This document shows positions 24,719 to 33,610 of a stretch of DNA of 64,000 bases, in pieces; the first letter of the stretch is position 1; each line of letters opens with the position of its first letter. This DNA is from Pseudomonadota bacterium (GTDB lineage: Bacteria > Pseudomonadota > Gammaproteobacteria > Burkholderiales > SG8-39). A program made the position numbers and the translations under genes. Below the pieces are notes generated by a model. The model did no database searches, was not told the DNA's origin, and saw only the letters and a program-made list of their open reading frames with translations. The stretch covers positions 558,001-622,000 of the forward strand of contig CANGMI010000001.1 of assembly GCA_947455195.1 (NCBI GenBank), written 5' to 3'.

Positions 24719-27184
24719 TCAGCGCACCGCTGCCTCGCCCGTGATGGCGAGGTGCTCGGGCGGCAAGCCTGCCCGGTATCGTTCGTGCATCGCTCTGAAG
24801 GCTGACTCGATGTGCCGGGCGAACCTCGGCGTGTCGAAGAGGGCCGTCGTGAGGCGGTTGCGCGCAATCCTGTCCTTGATGCCGTGCAGGATTTCCGCGT
24901 CCGTGGCCAGGCAGACTGCGAGCGCCTCGTACTCGGCTTCGCTCGAGGTGATCAACTCGGGTACCTCGATGGCGGTGAGCAGGCTCGCGGCAACGCGACT
25001 CGCGAAGCTCTCGCCCGTGCGGGTGAGCACCGGCACGCCAGCCCACAGCGCATCGCTGGCGGTCGTGCCCGCGTTGTAGGGGAAGGTATCCAGAAAGAGG
25101 TCGGCCACGCGATAGCGAGCCAGATACAGGCTGCGCTCCATGCGCGAGGCAAACACGAGCCGATCGGCGCTGACCCCTCGGCGCTCTGCTTCGGCGCGCA
25201 GGTTCTGTCGGGCCTGCTCATGCTCGACATAGAGCAGCAACACCCCGTGGGCTACACGCCCCAGGATGCGCATCCACAGGGAGAAGGTCGCCGGCGTGAT
25301 CTTGAAATGGTTGTTCAGGCAGCAGAACACGAACGACGACTCGGGCAGTCCGACCTCGGCCCGCGTGAAGACCTTGTCTGCGATCGACCGGGTTCGGTCG
25401 TTGACCTGGTAGCTGGGCAGACAGACCACCTTCTCGACGTAATGCGCGCGACTCGCCTCCGGCACGAGGGTGGCGTCGGCCAGCAGGTAATCGTAGTAGT
25501 CGGCCCCCATCGTGCCCAGGTAGCCGATGTAGCTCGCCTGAACCGGTGCGGCCCGCAGCGCAAAGATGCCAGGCCGTGCGTCAGTCGTATGTCCGGTCAG
25601 GTCTACCGCGACATCGATGCCGAGTTCGCGCGACAGACCCGCCACGTCCCGATCACTCATGGTGGCAATGTCGATGAACCGGTCGAAGCCCCGGACAAGA
25701 CGCTGGTGCATGCTGTCGGTGCGAGGCGGCCCCGAATAGAAACCCACCACCTCGAACTGGTCGCGATCATGGAGTTCGATCAGTTCGGCCATGAGGTACG
25801 ACACCGGGTGCTCGCCAAAGTCGGCCGAGTAGTAGCCGATGCGAATCCTGCCCGGCGCAGGCGCCCTGGAGATCGCCCCGAGGGCGGCGTCATGCGGATA
25901 GCGCTCCGCCATCACGTCGCTTGCCACAAGGGCATGCAGTTCGGGCGCGTCGACCAAAGCCAGCAGCATGAAACAGTCGATGGGACGCCGCCCGGCCCGT
26001 ATCGCGCGAGCAATCTCGTCGGCCGCAGCATCGAAGGCGCGCCAGTCGCAGAGCAGCATCCGCAGATACTGTGCGTAGCCGGCGAGAAAGTCGGTGTCAG
26101 GCGCCAGTGCGCGGGCTCGCTCGCAACTGGTGAGAGCCTCATCGAGGCGATCGAGCCAGCGCAGGGCAACAGCCCGACTGAGATGCGCCTGGACCGAGTC
26201 GGGCTTTGCCTCGATGGCCCTGTCGTAGCTGACCAGCGCCTCGGCCCAGCGCTTGTTTTCCGCCAGAACGAGGCCCCGGTTGTGCCAGGCGTTCGCATGA
26301 CGAGGCGCACAGCCGATCGCCCGGTCGCAACTGGCCAGCGCCTCATCGAAACGCCTCAGCGCATGGTGGACTGTTCCGCGATTGTTCCAGGCGTCGGCAT
26401 AGTCGGGCCTGCAGCCGATGGCCTGGTCATAGGCCGACACGGCTTCATCCAGACGTCCGAGTGCCTGCAGGACGACCGCGCGGTGGTAGTGGGCTTCGGC
26501 CAGATCGGGCCGGACGGCAAGCGCTGCAGCGTGACTCGCCAGCGCGTCCTCGAGGCGATTGAGCGCCTGCAAGGCATTGCCGCGGTTGCACAAGGCCTCG
26601 GCGTAGTCAGGGCGTATGGCAAGGGCCGTGTCGTAGCTGGCCAGCGCCTCGTCGAACCGCTTGAGTGCCTGCAGTGCATTGCCCCGGTTGCTGTGTGCTT
26701 CGGCATGGTCTGGCCGAACGGCGATCGCCCGGTCGTGGCTCGCCAGTGCCGCCTCGGAACGCCCGAGTTTCTGCAAGGCCGTGCCTCGGTTGTTGTAAGC
26801 CTCGGCATGATCAGGCGCGATGGCCGTGGCGCGCGTGTAGCTCGTGACGGCCTCCTCGAGGCGGCCGAGCGCCTGCAGGGCGGCACCGTGGCTTGCCCAC
26901 GCATCGGCGAAGTCCGGCTTGATCTTGAGTGCCCGCGCAATCGACTGAAGCGCAAGCTCCGGTTGACCGGACTGCAAGGCCACCATGCCTGCGAGGTAGC
27001 GGGCCACGAAGTGCTTTGGCTGATGGGCGAGCACCTGCTCGTAGAGCCATCGGGCCTCGGCCAGGGCCCCTTGCTGATGCAGCGCCATGGCCTGCTGCAT
27101 CCATTGTGCCACCTGGAACGCCCTTGCATCGACCGGTGGACCACCGGGCGAACTCTGCACGCCACTACTGCCTTTACGGGCCAT
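24719..27184 (-). CDS. TPR-repeat O-GlcNAc transferase-like glycosyltransferase (GT41)
   Basis: 821-residue protein. Residues about 32-370 are some ten consecutive 34-residue TPR repeats (pattern ALQALGRLEEA...AIAPDHAEAYNNRG). The rest is a GT41 catalytic region: RIRIGYYSADFGEHPVSYL, DVAVDLTGHTTDARPGIFALR, PVQASYIGYLGTMG, FVFCCLNNHFKITP, then LFLDTFPYNAGTTASDALWAGVPVLT with the UDP-binding residues. GT41 members glycosylate Ser/Thr (OGT, SPINDLY) or Asn (HMW1C) of proteins. The target is unknown; the type IV pilus operon begins about 6 kb away. No signal peptide, so it should act in the cytoplasm. Confidence 0.88.
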   Translation of the reverse strand: MARKGSSGVQSSPGGPPVDARAFQVAQWMQQAMALHQQGALAEARWLYEQVLAHQPKHFVARYLAGMVALQSGQPELALQSIARALKIKPDFADAWASHGAALQALGRLEEAVTSYTRATAIAPDHAEAYNNRGTALQKLGRSEAALASHDRAIAVRPDHAEAHSNRGNALQALKRFDEALASYDTALAIRPDYAEALCNRGNALQALNRLEDALASHAAALAVRPDLAEAHYHRAVVLQALGRLDEAVSAYDQAIGCRPDYADAWNNRGTVHHALRRFDEALASCDRAIGCAPRHANAWHNRGLVLAENKRWAEALVSYDRAIEAKPDSVQAHLSRAVALRWLDRLDEALTSCERARALAPDTDFLAGYAQYLRMLLCDWRAFDAAADEIARAIRAGRRPIDCFMLLALVDAPELHALVASDVMAERYPHDAALGAISRAPAPGRIRIGYYSADFGEHPVSYLMAELIELHDRDQFEVVGFYSGPPRTDSMHQRLVRGFDRFIDIATMSDRDVAGLSRELGIDVAVDLTGHTTDARPGIFALRAAPVQASYIGYLGTMGADYYDYLLADATLVPEASRAHYVEKVVCLPSYQVNDRTRSIADKVFTRAEVGLPESSFVFCCLNNHFKITPATFSLWMRILGRVAHGVLLLYVEHEQARQNLRAEAERRGVSADRLVFASRMERSLYLARYRVADLFLDTFPYNAGTTASDALWAGVPVLTRTGESFASRVAASLLTAIEVPELITSSEAEYEALAVCLATDAEILHGIKDRIARNRLTTALFDTPRFARHIESAFRAMHERYRAGLPPEHLAITGEAAVR
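26070..27090 (-). repeat. Tandem 102-base repeats encoding TPR units
   Basis: About ten diverged units of 102 bases (34 codons) in register with the TPR repeats of the GT41 gene. Adjacent units share blocks such as the codons for EALASYD and NRGNALQAL, suggesting expansion by internal duplication. The central units are the most alike. Confidence 0.7.
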
Positions 27185-27367
27185 GATGAAGCCTTCGCCG
27201 AGAAACGATCGGAGGGCGCTGACCCTGTTCGCGCCCCAGGCGGCAGGAGACGCACCTGCAACCCGGACCCACGCACACGCTCCGTCCGGGTGCGGCCGGA
27301 TTGTAGCAGCGGGACCAGCGCGTTCCGTGCACGACAGACCGTATCAATCAACCCGGCGGACGCGCCC

Positions 27368-27403
27368 CTCGCGTTCGCAAGGGGCTGGCCCCGATGGCGA
27401 ACG
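27368..27403 (-). terminator. Nested hairpin downstream of the TonB-like gene
   Basis: A perfect 9-base outer stem, CGCGTTCGC (27368-27376) with GCGAACGCG (27395-27403), encloses an inner GGGGC/GCCCC pair. It starts 23 bases after the stop of the TonB-like gene on the minus strand and lies in the 242-base gap before the GT41 gene. No U-run follows, so it may be a weak terminator or an mRNA 3'-end stabiliser. Confidence 0.5.
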
Positions 27404-27426
27404 CGCCCCGGGCCGAGCGCGTCACG

Positions 27427-28242
27427 TCATCGCGGGTACAGAACCATCGCGCGGAATGGATCGTGCTCGGGCCAGCGACCGGGTCCGGGTGAAAAGACCT
27501 CGAAGCGGATCTGCAGTCTTGCGCTGATCGGGCGACCATCGCGACGCACAGGCTGCAGCGGTGCGGTTGTCAGAAAGCGCTCGAGCAGCGGTGCGAATCG
27601 CCAGTCACCCGCGCCGGACAACACCTCATGGGCGCTGAGCACGCCCTCGCGCGTGATGTAGACCTGCACGACCACCCAGGCCGACATGGGCTCCGGCATC
27701 AGGATGCGCAATATCGAAAACGGCAGGGGGGCGATGCTGTCGCGCTCGTTCACCGCCAGAAAAACGTCGCCCGGAAACGCCCCATCGGCAATCTCGGCGT
27801 GCGCAGGGGACGCCTCCTGGTCGAGGGCAGTGCCAGGCGCAGTGCCGGGTGCAGTACCGGGTGCAGCGCCGGGCGCAGTGCCGGGCGCAGTGCCGGAGGG
27901 AGCACCTTGCGCCTCGGGCGGGGCGGCACTGAAGACAGGCGTCACGGCAGATGATGCGGCAGCGACCGGTTGCAACTCGGGTTTGACCGGTTCAGATGCA
28001 GCAGGCCCGACCACGCGCAGCGTGATTGCTGCCGGCGCAGTCACCAGCGCTGGCCTGGCCACCGTCCCTTCCGATGCCGACTCGACGCCGATATCGGACA
28101 CCGGCGCGCCCCCGGGATCGCCTGACACCCCGACCGTGGGGGAATGAAGCCAAGGCGCCAGAAGGAAGGTGGCCATCAATCCATGAATCGCGCCTGAAGC
28201 GAGCCAGGCAGCCCCGCGAGGCATACGCTCGATTAGACGCAC
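27427..28242 (-). CDS. TonB-like energy transducer protein
   Basis: 271 residues: a basic N-terminus, one membrane segment (WLASGAIHGLMATFLLAPWL, near residue 20), a long Ala/Pro/Gly/Thr-rich periplasmic linker including a four-residue repeat (TAPG/AAPG), and a C-terminal domain resembling the TonB fold (VVVQVYITREGVLSAHEVL, then SARLQIRFEVF). Such proteins span the periplasm and energise outer-membrane receptors. GTG at 28242 is chosen because a GAGG lies 8 bases upstream; ATG at 28224 is the alternative. No exbB/exbD adjoin. It is divergent from an Irr-like Fur regulator, which fits iron or haem control. Confidence 0.72.
   Translation of the reverse strand: MRLIERMPRGAAWLASGAIHGLMATFLLAPWLHSPTVGVSGDPGGAPVSDIGVESASEGTVARPALVTAPAAITLRVVGPAASEPVKPELQPVAAASSAVTPVFSAAPPEAQGAPSGTAPGTAPGAAPGTAPGTAPGTALDQEASPAHAEIADGAFPGDVFLAVNERDSIAPLPFSILRILMPEPMSAWVVVQVYITREGVLSAHEVLSGAGDWRFAPLLERFLTTAPLQPVRRDGRPISARLQIRFEVFSPGPGRWPEHDPFRAMVLYPR
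27836..27895 (-). repeat. Five 12-base tandem repeats in the TonB-like linker
   Basis: Five head-to-tail copies of GGCGCAGTGCCG (plus-strand sense; copies 2 and 3 have one to three changes), preceded by a partial copy. Each unit encodes four residues of the periplasmic linker (T/A-A-P-G). Copy-number changes would lengthen or shorten the linker in frame. Confidence 0.85.
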
Positions 28243-28268
28243 GTCCGATGCCTCGCTATCATTCGGCG

Positions 28269-28769
28269 ATGAACACGCCGCGTACACGTCAGGAAGTTGC
28301 TGCTCTGCTGCAGGCTCACGGCGTCCACGCCACACGCCAGCGCATCGATGTGGCACATGCACTGTTCGGGCAGACTCGGCACCTGAGTGCCGAGGACATA
28401 CTGGAATATCTCAACACCGGGCCAACGACCGAGACGGATACAGACCTCGGCAGGGGACCTCTGGCGGGAAGGTCGAACGATCGCCCGGTGACACGCCGCG
28501 CCGTTTCCAAGGCCACCGTGTACAACACGCTGCGACTGCTGCTCGAGCGTGGTGCCATCAGGGCACTCGTGGTCGAAGCCACCCGGGTCCTGTACGACCC
28601 CAACAACGCGCCCCATCACCACTTCTTCAATACGCTCACGGGTGAACTCACCGACTTTCCGGCCGGACCGGTGACGGTGGAGGGGCTTCCCGTACCGCCC
28701 GCCGGCACCGTCGCCGACGGGGTGGATATCGTGGTCCGCATCCGCCCGACCGCGCAGACCAGCCGCTAA
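28269..28769 (+). CDS. Fur-family transcriptional regulator, Irr-like
   Basis: 166 residues. The winged-helix part has HATRQRIDVAHALF, HLSAEDILEYL and the recognition helix VSKATVYNTLRLLLERG; the dimer domain has the triple-histidine motif PHHHFFNTLTGEL. The CxxC zinc motif of Fur/Zur is absent, as in Irr-type regulators, and the haem motif CP seen in rhizobial Irr is also absent. About 20 extra residues (from TETDTDLGRG on) separate the two halves of the DNA-binding domain. ATG at 28269 is used; an in-frame ATG lies at 28248. Divergent from the TonB-like gene; its stop overlaps that of pilY1. Confidence 0.83.
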   Translation: MNTPRTRQEVAALLQAHGVHATRQRIDVAHALFGQTRHLSAEDILEYLNTGPTTETDTDLGRGPLAGRSNDRPVTRRAVSKATVYNTLRLLLERGAIRALVVEATRVLYDPNNAPHHHFFNTLTGELTDFPAGPVTVEGLPVPPAGTVADGVDIVVRIRPTAQTSR

Positions 28770-31700
28770 CGCATCTCGCGCCACGCGGCCCGACGTCCGA
28801 CAAAGGGCTGGATGTTGGCTGTCAGCGGGCTTGAAAAGCTGTCGTTGGCACCCGTGACCTGAACAACCGGGGTGGCGCCGACGACATACACGGTAGTGCC
28901 GACCGCCGATATCGGCAAAGCCGTGCGCGCTGGCTGCCCGGCACCGGCCGCGGGAAGGCCCGTCTGCACGTTGAGGACATAGATCCATGACGATCCACCG
29001 GCGACGCACGGATCGTTGCTCGGCGCATTGCTCACCAGGACGAGATTGCCACCGATGACCACCGGGTTGACGAGGAGCCGCTCGGCGGCCGTGCCACCGC
29101 TGACAACCCCGGGAAGATCCAGCACGTAACCCTTCACCGACGCCGTGTTGGTATTGGCCACCACCGTGGTGCCGCTCACCTGCAACCCGACCAGATCACT
29201 GCGTGCCAGGGCACCCGGCATGGTGTTGCTCTGCGGATAGGCGTCGATGAGGCCGTAGATCGATTGCACCTGCGTCGTGGTCCGATCTGCATCGGAGAAG
29301 AGTTGTCCGGTGCCCAGGGACACCAGCGGCATGTTGGTGGGCGAGAAATACATCTCGGGCAGGGTGGTGACGGGCTGCGCGACGCCATTGCCATCGACGA
29401 GCCTGGCGAGAAGGGTAGGCCGCATCGTCTCGGCAGAGGCCGGCGTGCGCAGGTCGTAGCGCCAGACATTGCCGTTGAGATCCCCCCCGTAGGCAAGGAG
29501 CGCGGTGTTGTCGACCGTCGAATTGCCAATCCAGACATTGACCTGGGCGAGGCCCGATTCGGGGGCCGACCCCGAGTCCTGCCCGTTCCAGTTGTTGTCC
29601 AGTCGCGCCACCTGAGCCCCGGTGACCGCGTCGAGTATGTACAGGTGACCCTTGCCGTCCCGGTTGTTGTAACCCGAGGCAAGAAGGACCACCCACCGCC
29701 CGTTGGTCAGTTTCGTGATCACCGGCGTGCTGTAGGCAAAACCGAGCTGGCAGGCCTCGTAGACGCCCGCGGCCGGGTTGCTCACATCGGTCTGACCACT
29801 GCAGGCCGCATCGGAGGGATTGCGCCTGAATTCCCAGAGCGGGATCGGCTTGGCCGCGCTCGGGTCGGTGATGTCGATCGCGTAGAACCCCGAGGTGCCG
29901 CTCAGGGCTCCGCCACCGCGGCTGCCGCCCACCAGGATCGTGCGCCACTTGCCGGCACCCGAGTCATGGACGTCAGCCGCGACCGGCGCGCCATCGAGGA
30001 TGAACTTGTGATTGGTCGCGTACGCTGGCGAAGCAACCTGATAGACCTCGGGCACCACCGAGCTGGGCATCATCGCCCACTTCTCGGCCACGCTACCGCT
30101 GGTACTGGGGTCGAAGGCATGCACGAACCCGTCATTGGCTGCTGCGTAGAGTCTGGGAGCCCGATTGGCATTGGTCGACTTGAACGTGCCGTAATCGTTC
30201 TCGGTGTAGTTGAAGACCGGCGGCCCGACATACACCGGCTGACCACCGACGATGTCGCCCAGGGGCATGAAATTGGCGTTGTTGTCGACCCGATAGCGGA
30301 AGATCTGCCCTGCCTGCATCGGTGCCGAGATCTCCTTGGCGCGGGAGCCGCGCAGCCAGTTCACCAGATCTCCTGCACTGGAGCCGAGATAACCCTTGTC
30401 GCTCGTCGTCGTATCCAGTGCGGTCTTCAGGTTGATCGAACCGGACGACGCAGGCAACTGGGTCCCACCGGCACCTGCCACACACGCGTTGCCGCTCTTC
30501 ACCGGGGTGTCCCAGCGCAGATCGAAGACCGACGAACCACTCATCAGGAGCATGTTGCGATCGTCGCACCACAAGCCTGATGACTTGTCGTACTGGATGC
30601 GATTGCGCAGGCTTGCGCTCGCGCTCACCGCCGTACCTGTCGTGGTGATGGGCGTGCTGGTCGAGGCATCGATGGTCGCGGCCTGTACGAGCAGATCACC
30701 GACCCAGAGCGTTGGCCAGTAGGCCGTGAAGAAGTTCGTGAACGAGGCGCCGTTGGCCTGCTGCTGCACCCGATCGGCAGCAACTGCCCCCCCGTAAACC
30801 GGGACGCTCACGACCGAACTCACCATGCTCATGAGACCCTGAACGACATCGGACACATTGCTGGCCGAGTAATAACGCCCGCGTCCGTTGACGGCGGCGT
30901 GCCAGAGGTCATCGACGCGCGGATCATTGGCGCCGTAGTTGAGCGGAGGCTTCTGCCAGTCGGGCCAGAACTGGGTGCCATTCACCAGCGTCGACCAGTC
31001 GCTGCTGCTCGTCGGATTGATCGCGTAATCGGGCGCGTACTTGAGATAACCCGACACGCCCAGCCCCATGGTGTACGTCGTCATGTGCTGGAACCGGTTG
31101 GTATCGCTCAGGGGCGATGCCCCGGCAGCAGGCACCGGCAGGTTGTCGGGCATCGAAGGCCGTATGTCGGTGTCGTAGTAGTACATCGCAATGTCGGCGA
31201 GGCTGCTCGTGACACCCTTGGTCGAGATCACCGGCGTGGTCACACGCCCGGCCGAACGACTCCAGGTGTACTTGATCGGCGCACCGCTCGCATCATGGGT
31301 GAGACCGGGCACGCGAAAGTAGAAGTAGGTCGCGGGGTCTGTCGTCACCGGAGACTGCGTGCAGACGAACTGCAAGTCGAGTCGGGTGCCCGCACAGGTC
31401 ATGTTGGGTTGAGGCCATCCGGTCTTGTAGAAGTACTTGCTGCCAATCTGCTGGATGTTCGTATTGGCGGGAAAGCTGGTGCCGGTCTGCGCCCAGGGTG
31501 CCAGCTGACAGCCAGCCTCACCCCAGTACGAGGTCGTGCCACCTGTCGTGGTGCATGAGCCTGCCTGCTCGCCGGTCGGGCAGTTCGTCTGCCCGCCCGA
31601 TACATATGCGCGATAGTTGAACAGGGCATTGCATATGCCGCCCGGACACGTGGGCGTGCCCGGGGCGAGGGTGCTCGTGATCGAGATGGGTACATATCCC

Positions 31701-33535
31701 TGAGCCCAGCGACCGACCGCCACGACGCCCTGATTGTTTGTCTCGGTTCCGCCCACGTAGTACTCGTAGACGCCATTGTTCCAGAACTGGTAGGCGCCCA
31801 CGACGTGATCGGCATCCCGGGGGACGAGCAGCGGTGAGGGCAAGGTGCTCTCGGTTCCGTCCGCATTGAGCAGGTACGCCTGGTAGGACGCACTGCCTGC
31901 GCCAGTCTGGATGCCCAGGTTGTTCTGCATGATCTGGGCCTGATCCTGGCCGACAGGCTCGTTGTACCCCGGCCAGCAGTCGGTGTCGGAGGTCGTATTC
32001 GTGTCGTCGAAGGGCTTGTAGGCCTGCGGATCCGGAAACGGTTGAGTCCATTTCCCGGACCGACCATCGGACCCACCACTCGGACTGAAACCGCTCCGCC
32101 CCGGCGGCGAATCGTAGGAACTCTTGGCCAGAGAATCCCGGAGGCCCTGCCCGTTGCCGGCATCGCTGTAGAGTCCGTCGGTCACCAGCAGGCTGTAATT
32201 GCGCTGGCAACTGGACTGCACCGGATCGGGTTTGCCGCTCGCATCGAGCATGCCGTAGGTCCAGGTCGACCCGCCATACGCCCCCCCCAGGCCGGCGTAG
32301 TACTGGCCGGCACGCGAGAGCGCCGTGTGCAGGTTGGTGAAACTGCCCTGCGGTACGACCTGCCCGTAGATCTTCGCGAGCAGCGCAGCCCGCCCTGTCG
32401 CATCGAGCGTCGCCGGCGGCATGAAGGCATAGCTGCCGACCGGGTTGTACCTGTTCTCGTAGGCGACATCGGTGCAGGTGGGACAGGGGCGCGCGATATT
32501 CGAAGCCGTGATCGGCGTGGTGGTCGTGGTGAGGAGCCCGGTCCGCAGGCCACCGCTCAGGGTACTGGCAAAGGTGTTGCCGAGCGCCGACTTCATGGTG
32601 TTCATCCGGCTGCGGTAATAGCTGTACCAGCGGGCGTAAGAGGGCGCCGCAGCCATGGTCGCGGTCATCCGGTAGAAGATCCAGCTCCCTGTCGGCAGGT
32701 AACCTGTCCGGGCAGGGCTGACACTGATCTGCCCGCCACTCGTCGTGTTGACTTCAAAGGGCGCCAGACAATCCCACAAGCCGGGCAAGGTCCCCGCGAC
32801 ATCGGGAACCCACGCGTACTCCCCTGCCGGGAGCGGTGTGGATCCGTAGCCACGCGGGGTCATGAGCAGGCTCACCGCCCCGTCGGTCGACAGGTCAGTG
32901 GTCCTGGCCGGGTCGTAGGCAACGACCGGCTGGGGCGACTGGGACCAGTTGGTGGTGTTCAGGCCGTAACTGCTGTAACTCGGTTTCCATCCTTTCTCGG
33001 ATGGATTCGACGGATTGGCCAGATAGGCTGCAAAGCCATCGACAGGCGCTGCATTGAACGAAGGTTGCGCGAGGGGCGGTGATGTCGAATCGGGCGCCGG
33101 TGGAAGAGGATATGCCCCGGAGTCGGCATCAGCCCAGTAGGTGCTGGGGTTGCCATTGTTGAAGTACAGGCTGTTGCACAGGTGCGAGTACTGCCCGGCA
33201 TGCTTGTAGGTATCGCCATCGCCGATGCCCCAGGGTGCCGAGTTGTCCTGAGCCGGCATCACTTCCATGAGCATGCTGCTCGAATTGTCGAGCAGCACCA
33301 TGAGATTCGGTACCGCCGGGGTAGCGGCCGAGCCGAGCATCGGCACCTGCGGAATGACGAGGCCTGCCAGCGCTGCCGGGGAGGGCAGCGCCAGCAGGAC
33401 CACCAGCACAAGACTGAGCAGCTGCCGCCACAATGGCGCGGGTGCGACCTGCCGGTCGTCAAGGTCGCAAGCGTCGGCCGACGCCACAACTGGCCCGGGC
33501 CCTGCCCGCAGGTCATGATCGGCTGTCGTCATCAT
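28766..33535 (-). CDS. pilY1: Type IV pilus tip adhesin/assembly protein PilY1
   Basis: 1589 residues. A signal segment (LLSLVLVVLLALPSPAALA, about residues 38-57) is followed by a von Willebrand A-like region with MIDAS-type residues in MVLLDNSSSM, a long variable middle, and a C-terminal beta-propeller (PilC/PilY1 domain): LYAAANDGFVHAFD, FYAIDITDP, and an EF-hand-like calcium site in YGGDLNGNVWRYD. PilY1 caps the pilus, primes assembly with minor pilins and can sense surfaces. ATG at 33535 is preferred to 33556 because AAGGA lies 5 bases upstream. Last gene of the minor pilin operon; base composition looks a little less GC-rich than the flanks. Confidence 0.93.
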   Translation of the reverse strand: MMTTADHDLRAGPGPVVASADACDLDDRQVAPAPLWRQLLSLVLVVLLALPSPAALAGLVIPQVPMLGSAATPAVPNLMVLLDNSSSMLMEVMPAQDNSAPWGIGDGDTYKHAGQYSHLCNSLYFNNGNPSTYWADADSGAYPLPPAPDSTSPPLAQPSFNAAPVDGFAAYLANPSNPSEKGWKPSYSSYGLNTTNWSQSPQPVVAYDPARTTDLSTDGAVSLLMTPRGYGSTPLPAGEYAWVPDVAGTLPGLWDCLAPFEVNTTSGGQISVSPARTGYLPTGSWIFYRMTATMAAAPSYARWYSYYRSRMNTMKSALGNTFASTLSGGLRTGLLTTTTTPITASNIARPCPTCTDVAYENRYNPVGSYAFMPPATLDATGRAALLAKIYGQVVPQGSFTNLHTALSRAGQYYAGLGGAYGGSTWTYGMLDASGKPDPVQSSCQRNYSLLVTDGLYSDAGNGQGLRDSLAKSSYDSPPGRSGFSPSGGSDGRSGKWTQPFPDPQAYKPFDDTNTTSDTDCWPGYNEPVGQDQAQIMQNNLGIQTGAGSASYQAYLLNADGTESTLPSPLLVPRDADHVVGAYQFWNNGVYEYYVGGTETNNQGVVAVGRWAQGYVPISITSTLAPGTPTCPGGICNALFNYRAYVSGGQTNCPTGEQAGSCTTTGGTTSYWGEAGCQLAPWAQTGTSFPANTNIQQIGSKYFYKTGWPQPNMTCAGTRLDLQFVCTQSPVTTDPATYFYFRVPGLTHDASGAPIKYTWSRSAGRVTTPVISTKGVTSSLADIAMYYYDTDIRPSMPDNLPVPAAGASPLSDTNRFQHMTTYTMGLGVSGYLKYAPDYAINPTSSSDWSTLVNGTQFWPDWQKPPLNYGANDPRVDDLWHAAVNGRGRYYSASNVSDVVQGLMSMVSSVVSVPVYGGAVAADRVQQQANGASFTNFFTAYWPTLWVGDLLVQAATIDASTSTPITTTGTAVSASASLRNRIQYDKSSGLWCDDRNMLLMSGSSVFDLRWDTPVKSGNACVAGAGGTQLPASSGSINLKTALDTTTSDKGYLGSSAGDLVNWLRGSRAKEISAPMQAGQIFRYRVDNNANFMPLGDIVGGQPVYVGPPVFNYTENDYGTFKSTNANRAPRLYAAANDGFVHAFDPSTSGSVAEKWAMMPSSVVPEVYQVASPAYATNHKFILDGAPVAADVHDSGAGKWRTILVGGSRGGGALSGTSGFYAIDITDPSAAKPIPLWEFRRNPSDAACSGQTDVSNPAAGVYEACQLGFAYSTPVITKLTNGRWVVLLASGYNNRDGKGHLYILDAVTGAQVARLDNNWNGQDSGSAPESGLAQVNVWIGNSTVDNTALLAYGGDLNGNVWRYDLRTPASAETMRPTLLARLVDGNGVAQPVTTLPEMYFSPTNMPLVSLGTGQLFSDADRTTTQVQSIYGLIDAYPQSNTMPGALARSDLVGLQVSGTTVVANTNTASVKGYVLDLPGVVSGGTAAERLLVNPVVIGGNLVLVSNAPSNDPCVAGGSSWIYVLNVQTGLPAAGAGQPARTALPISAVGTTVYVVGATPVVQVTGANDSFSSPLTANIQPFVGRRAAWREMR

Positions 33536-33610
33536 GAAATTCCTTTCCGTCATCATCGTTTACGCTCTTCCTGTCCTGACGCAGCTTCCACGCTCTGGCA
33601 CCACCCGGGT

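Noticed and set aside
26070-27090. Possible CRISPR or mobile repeat array
   Set aside because: The 102-base repeats are in frame and encode TPR units; no constant-repeat/variable-spacer pattern.
27836-27895. Possible CRISPR-like short array
   Set aside because: Units are contiguous with no spacers and lie in a coding linker.
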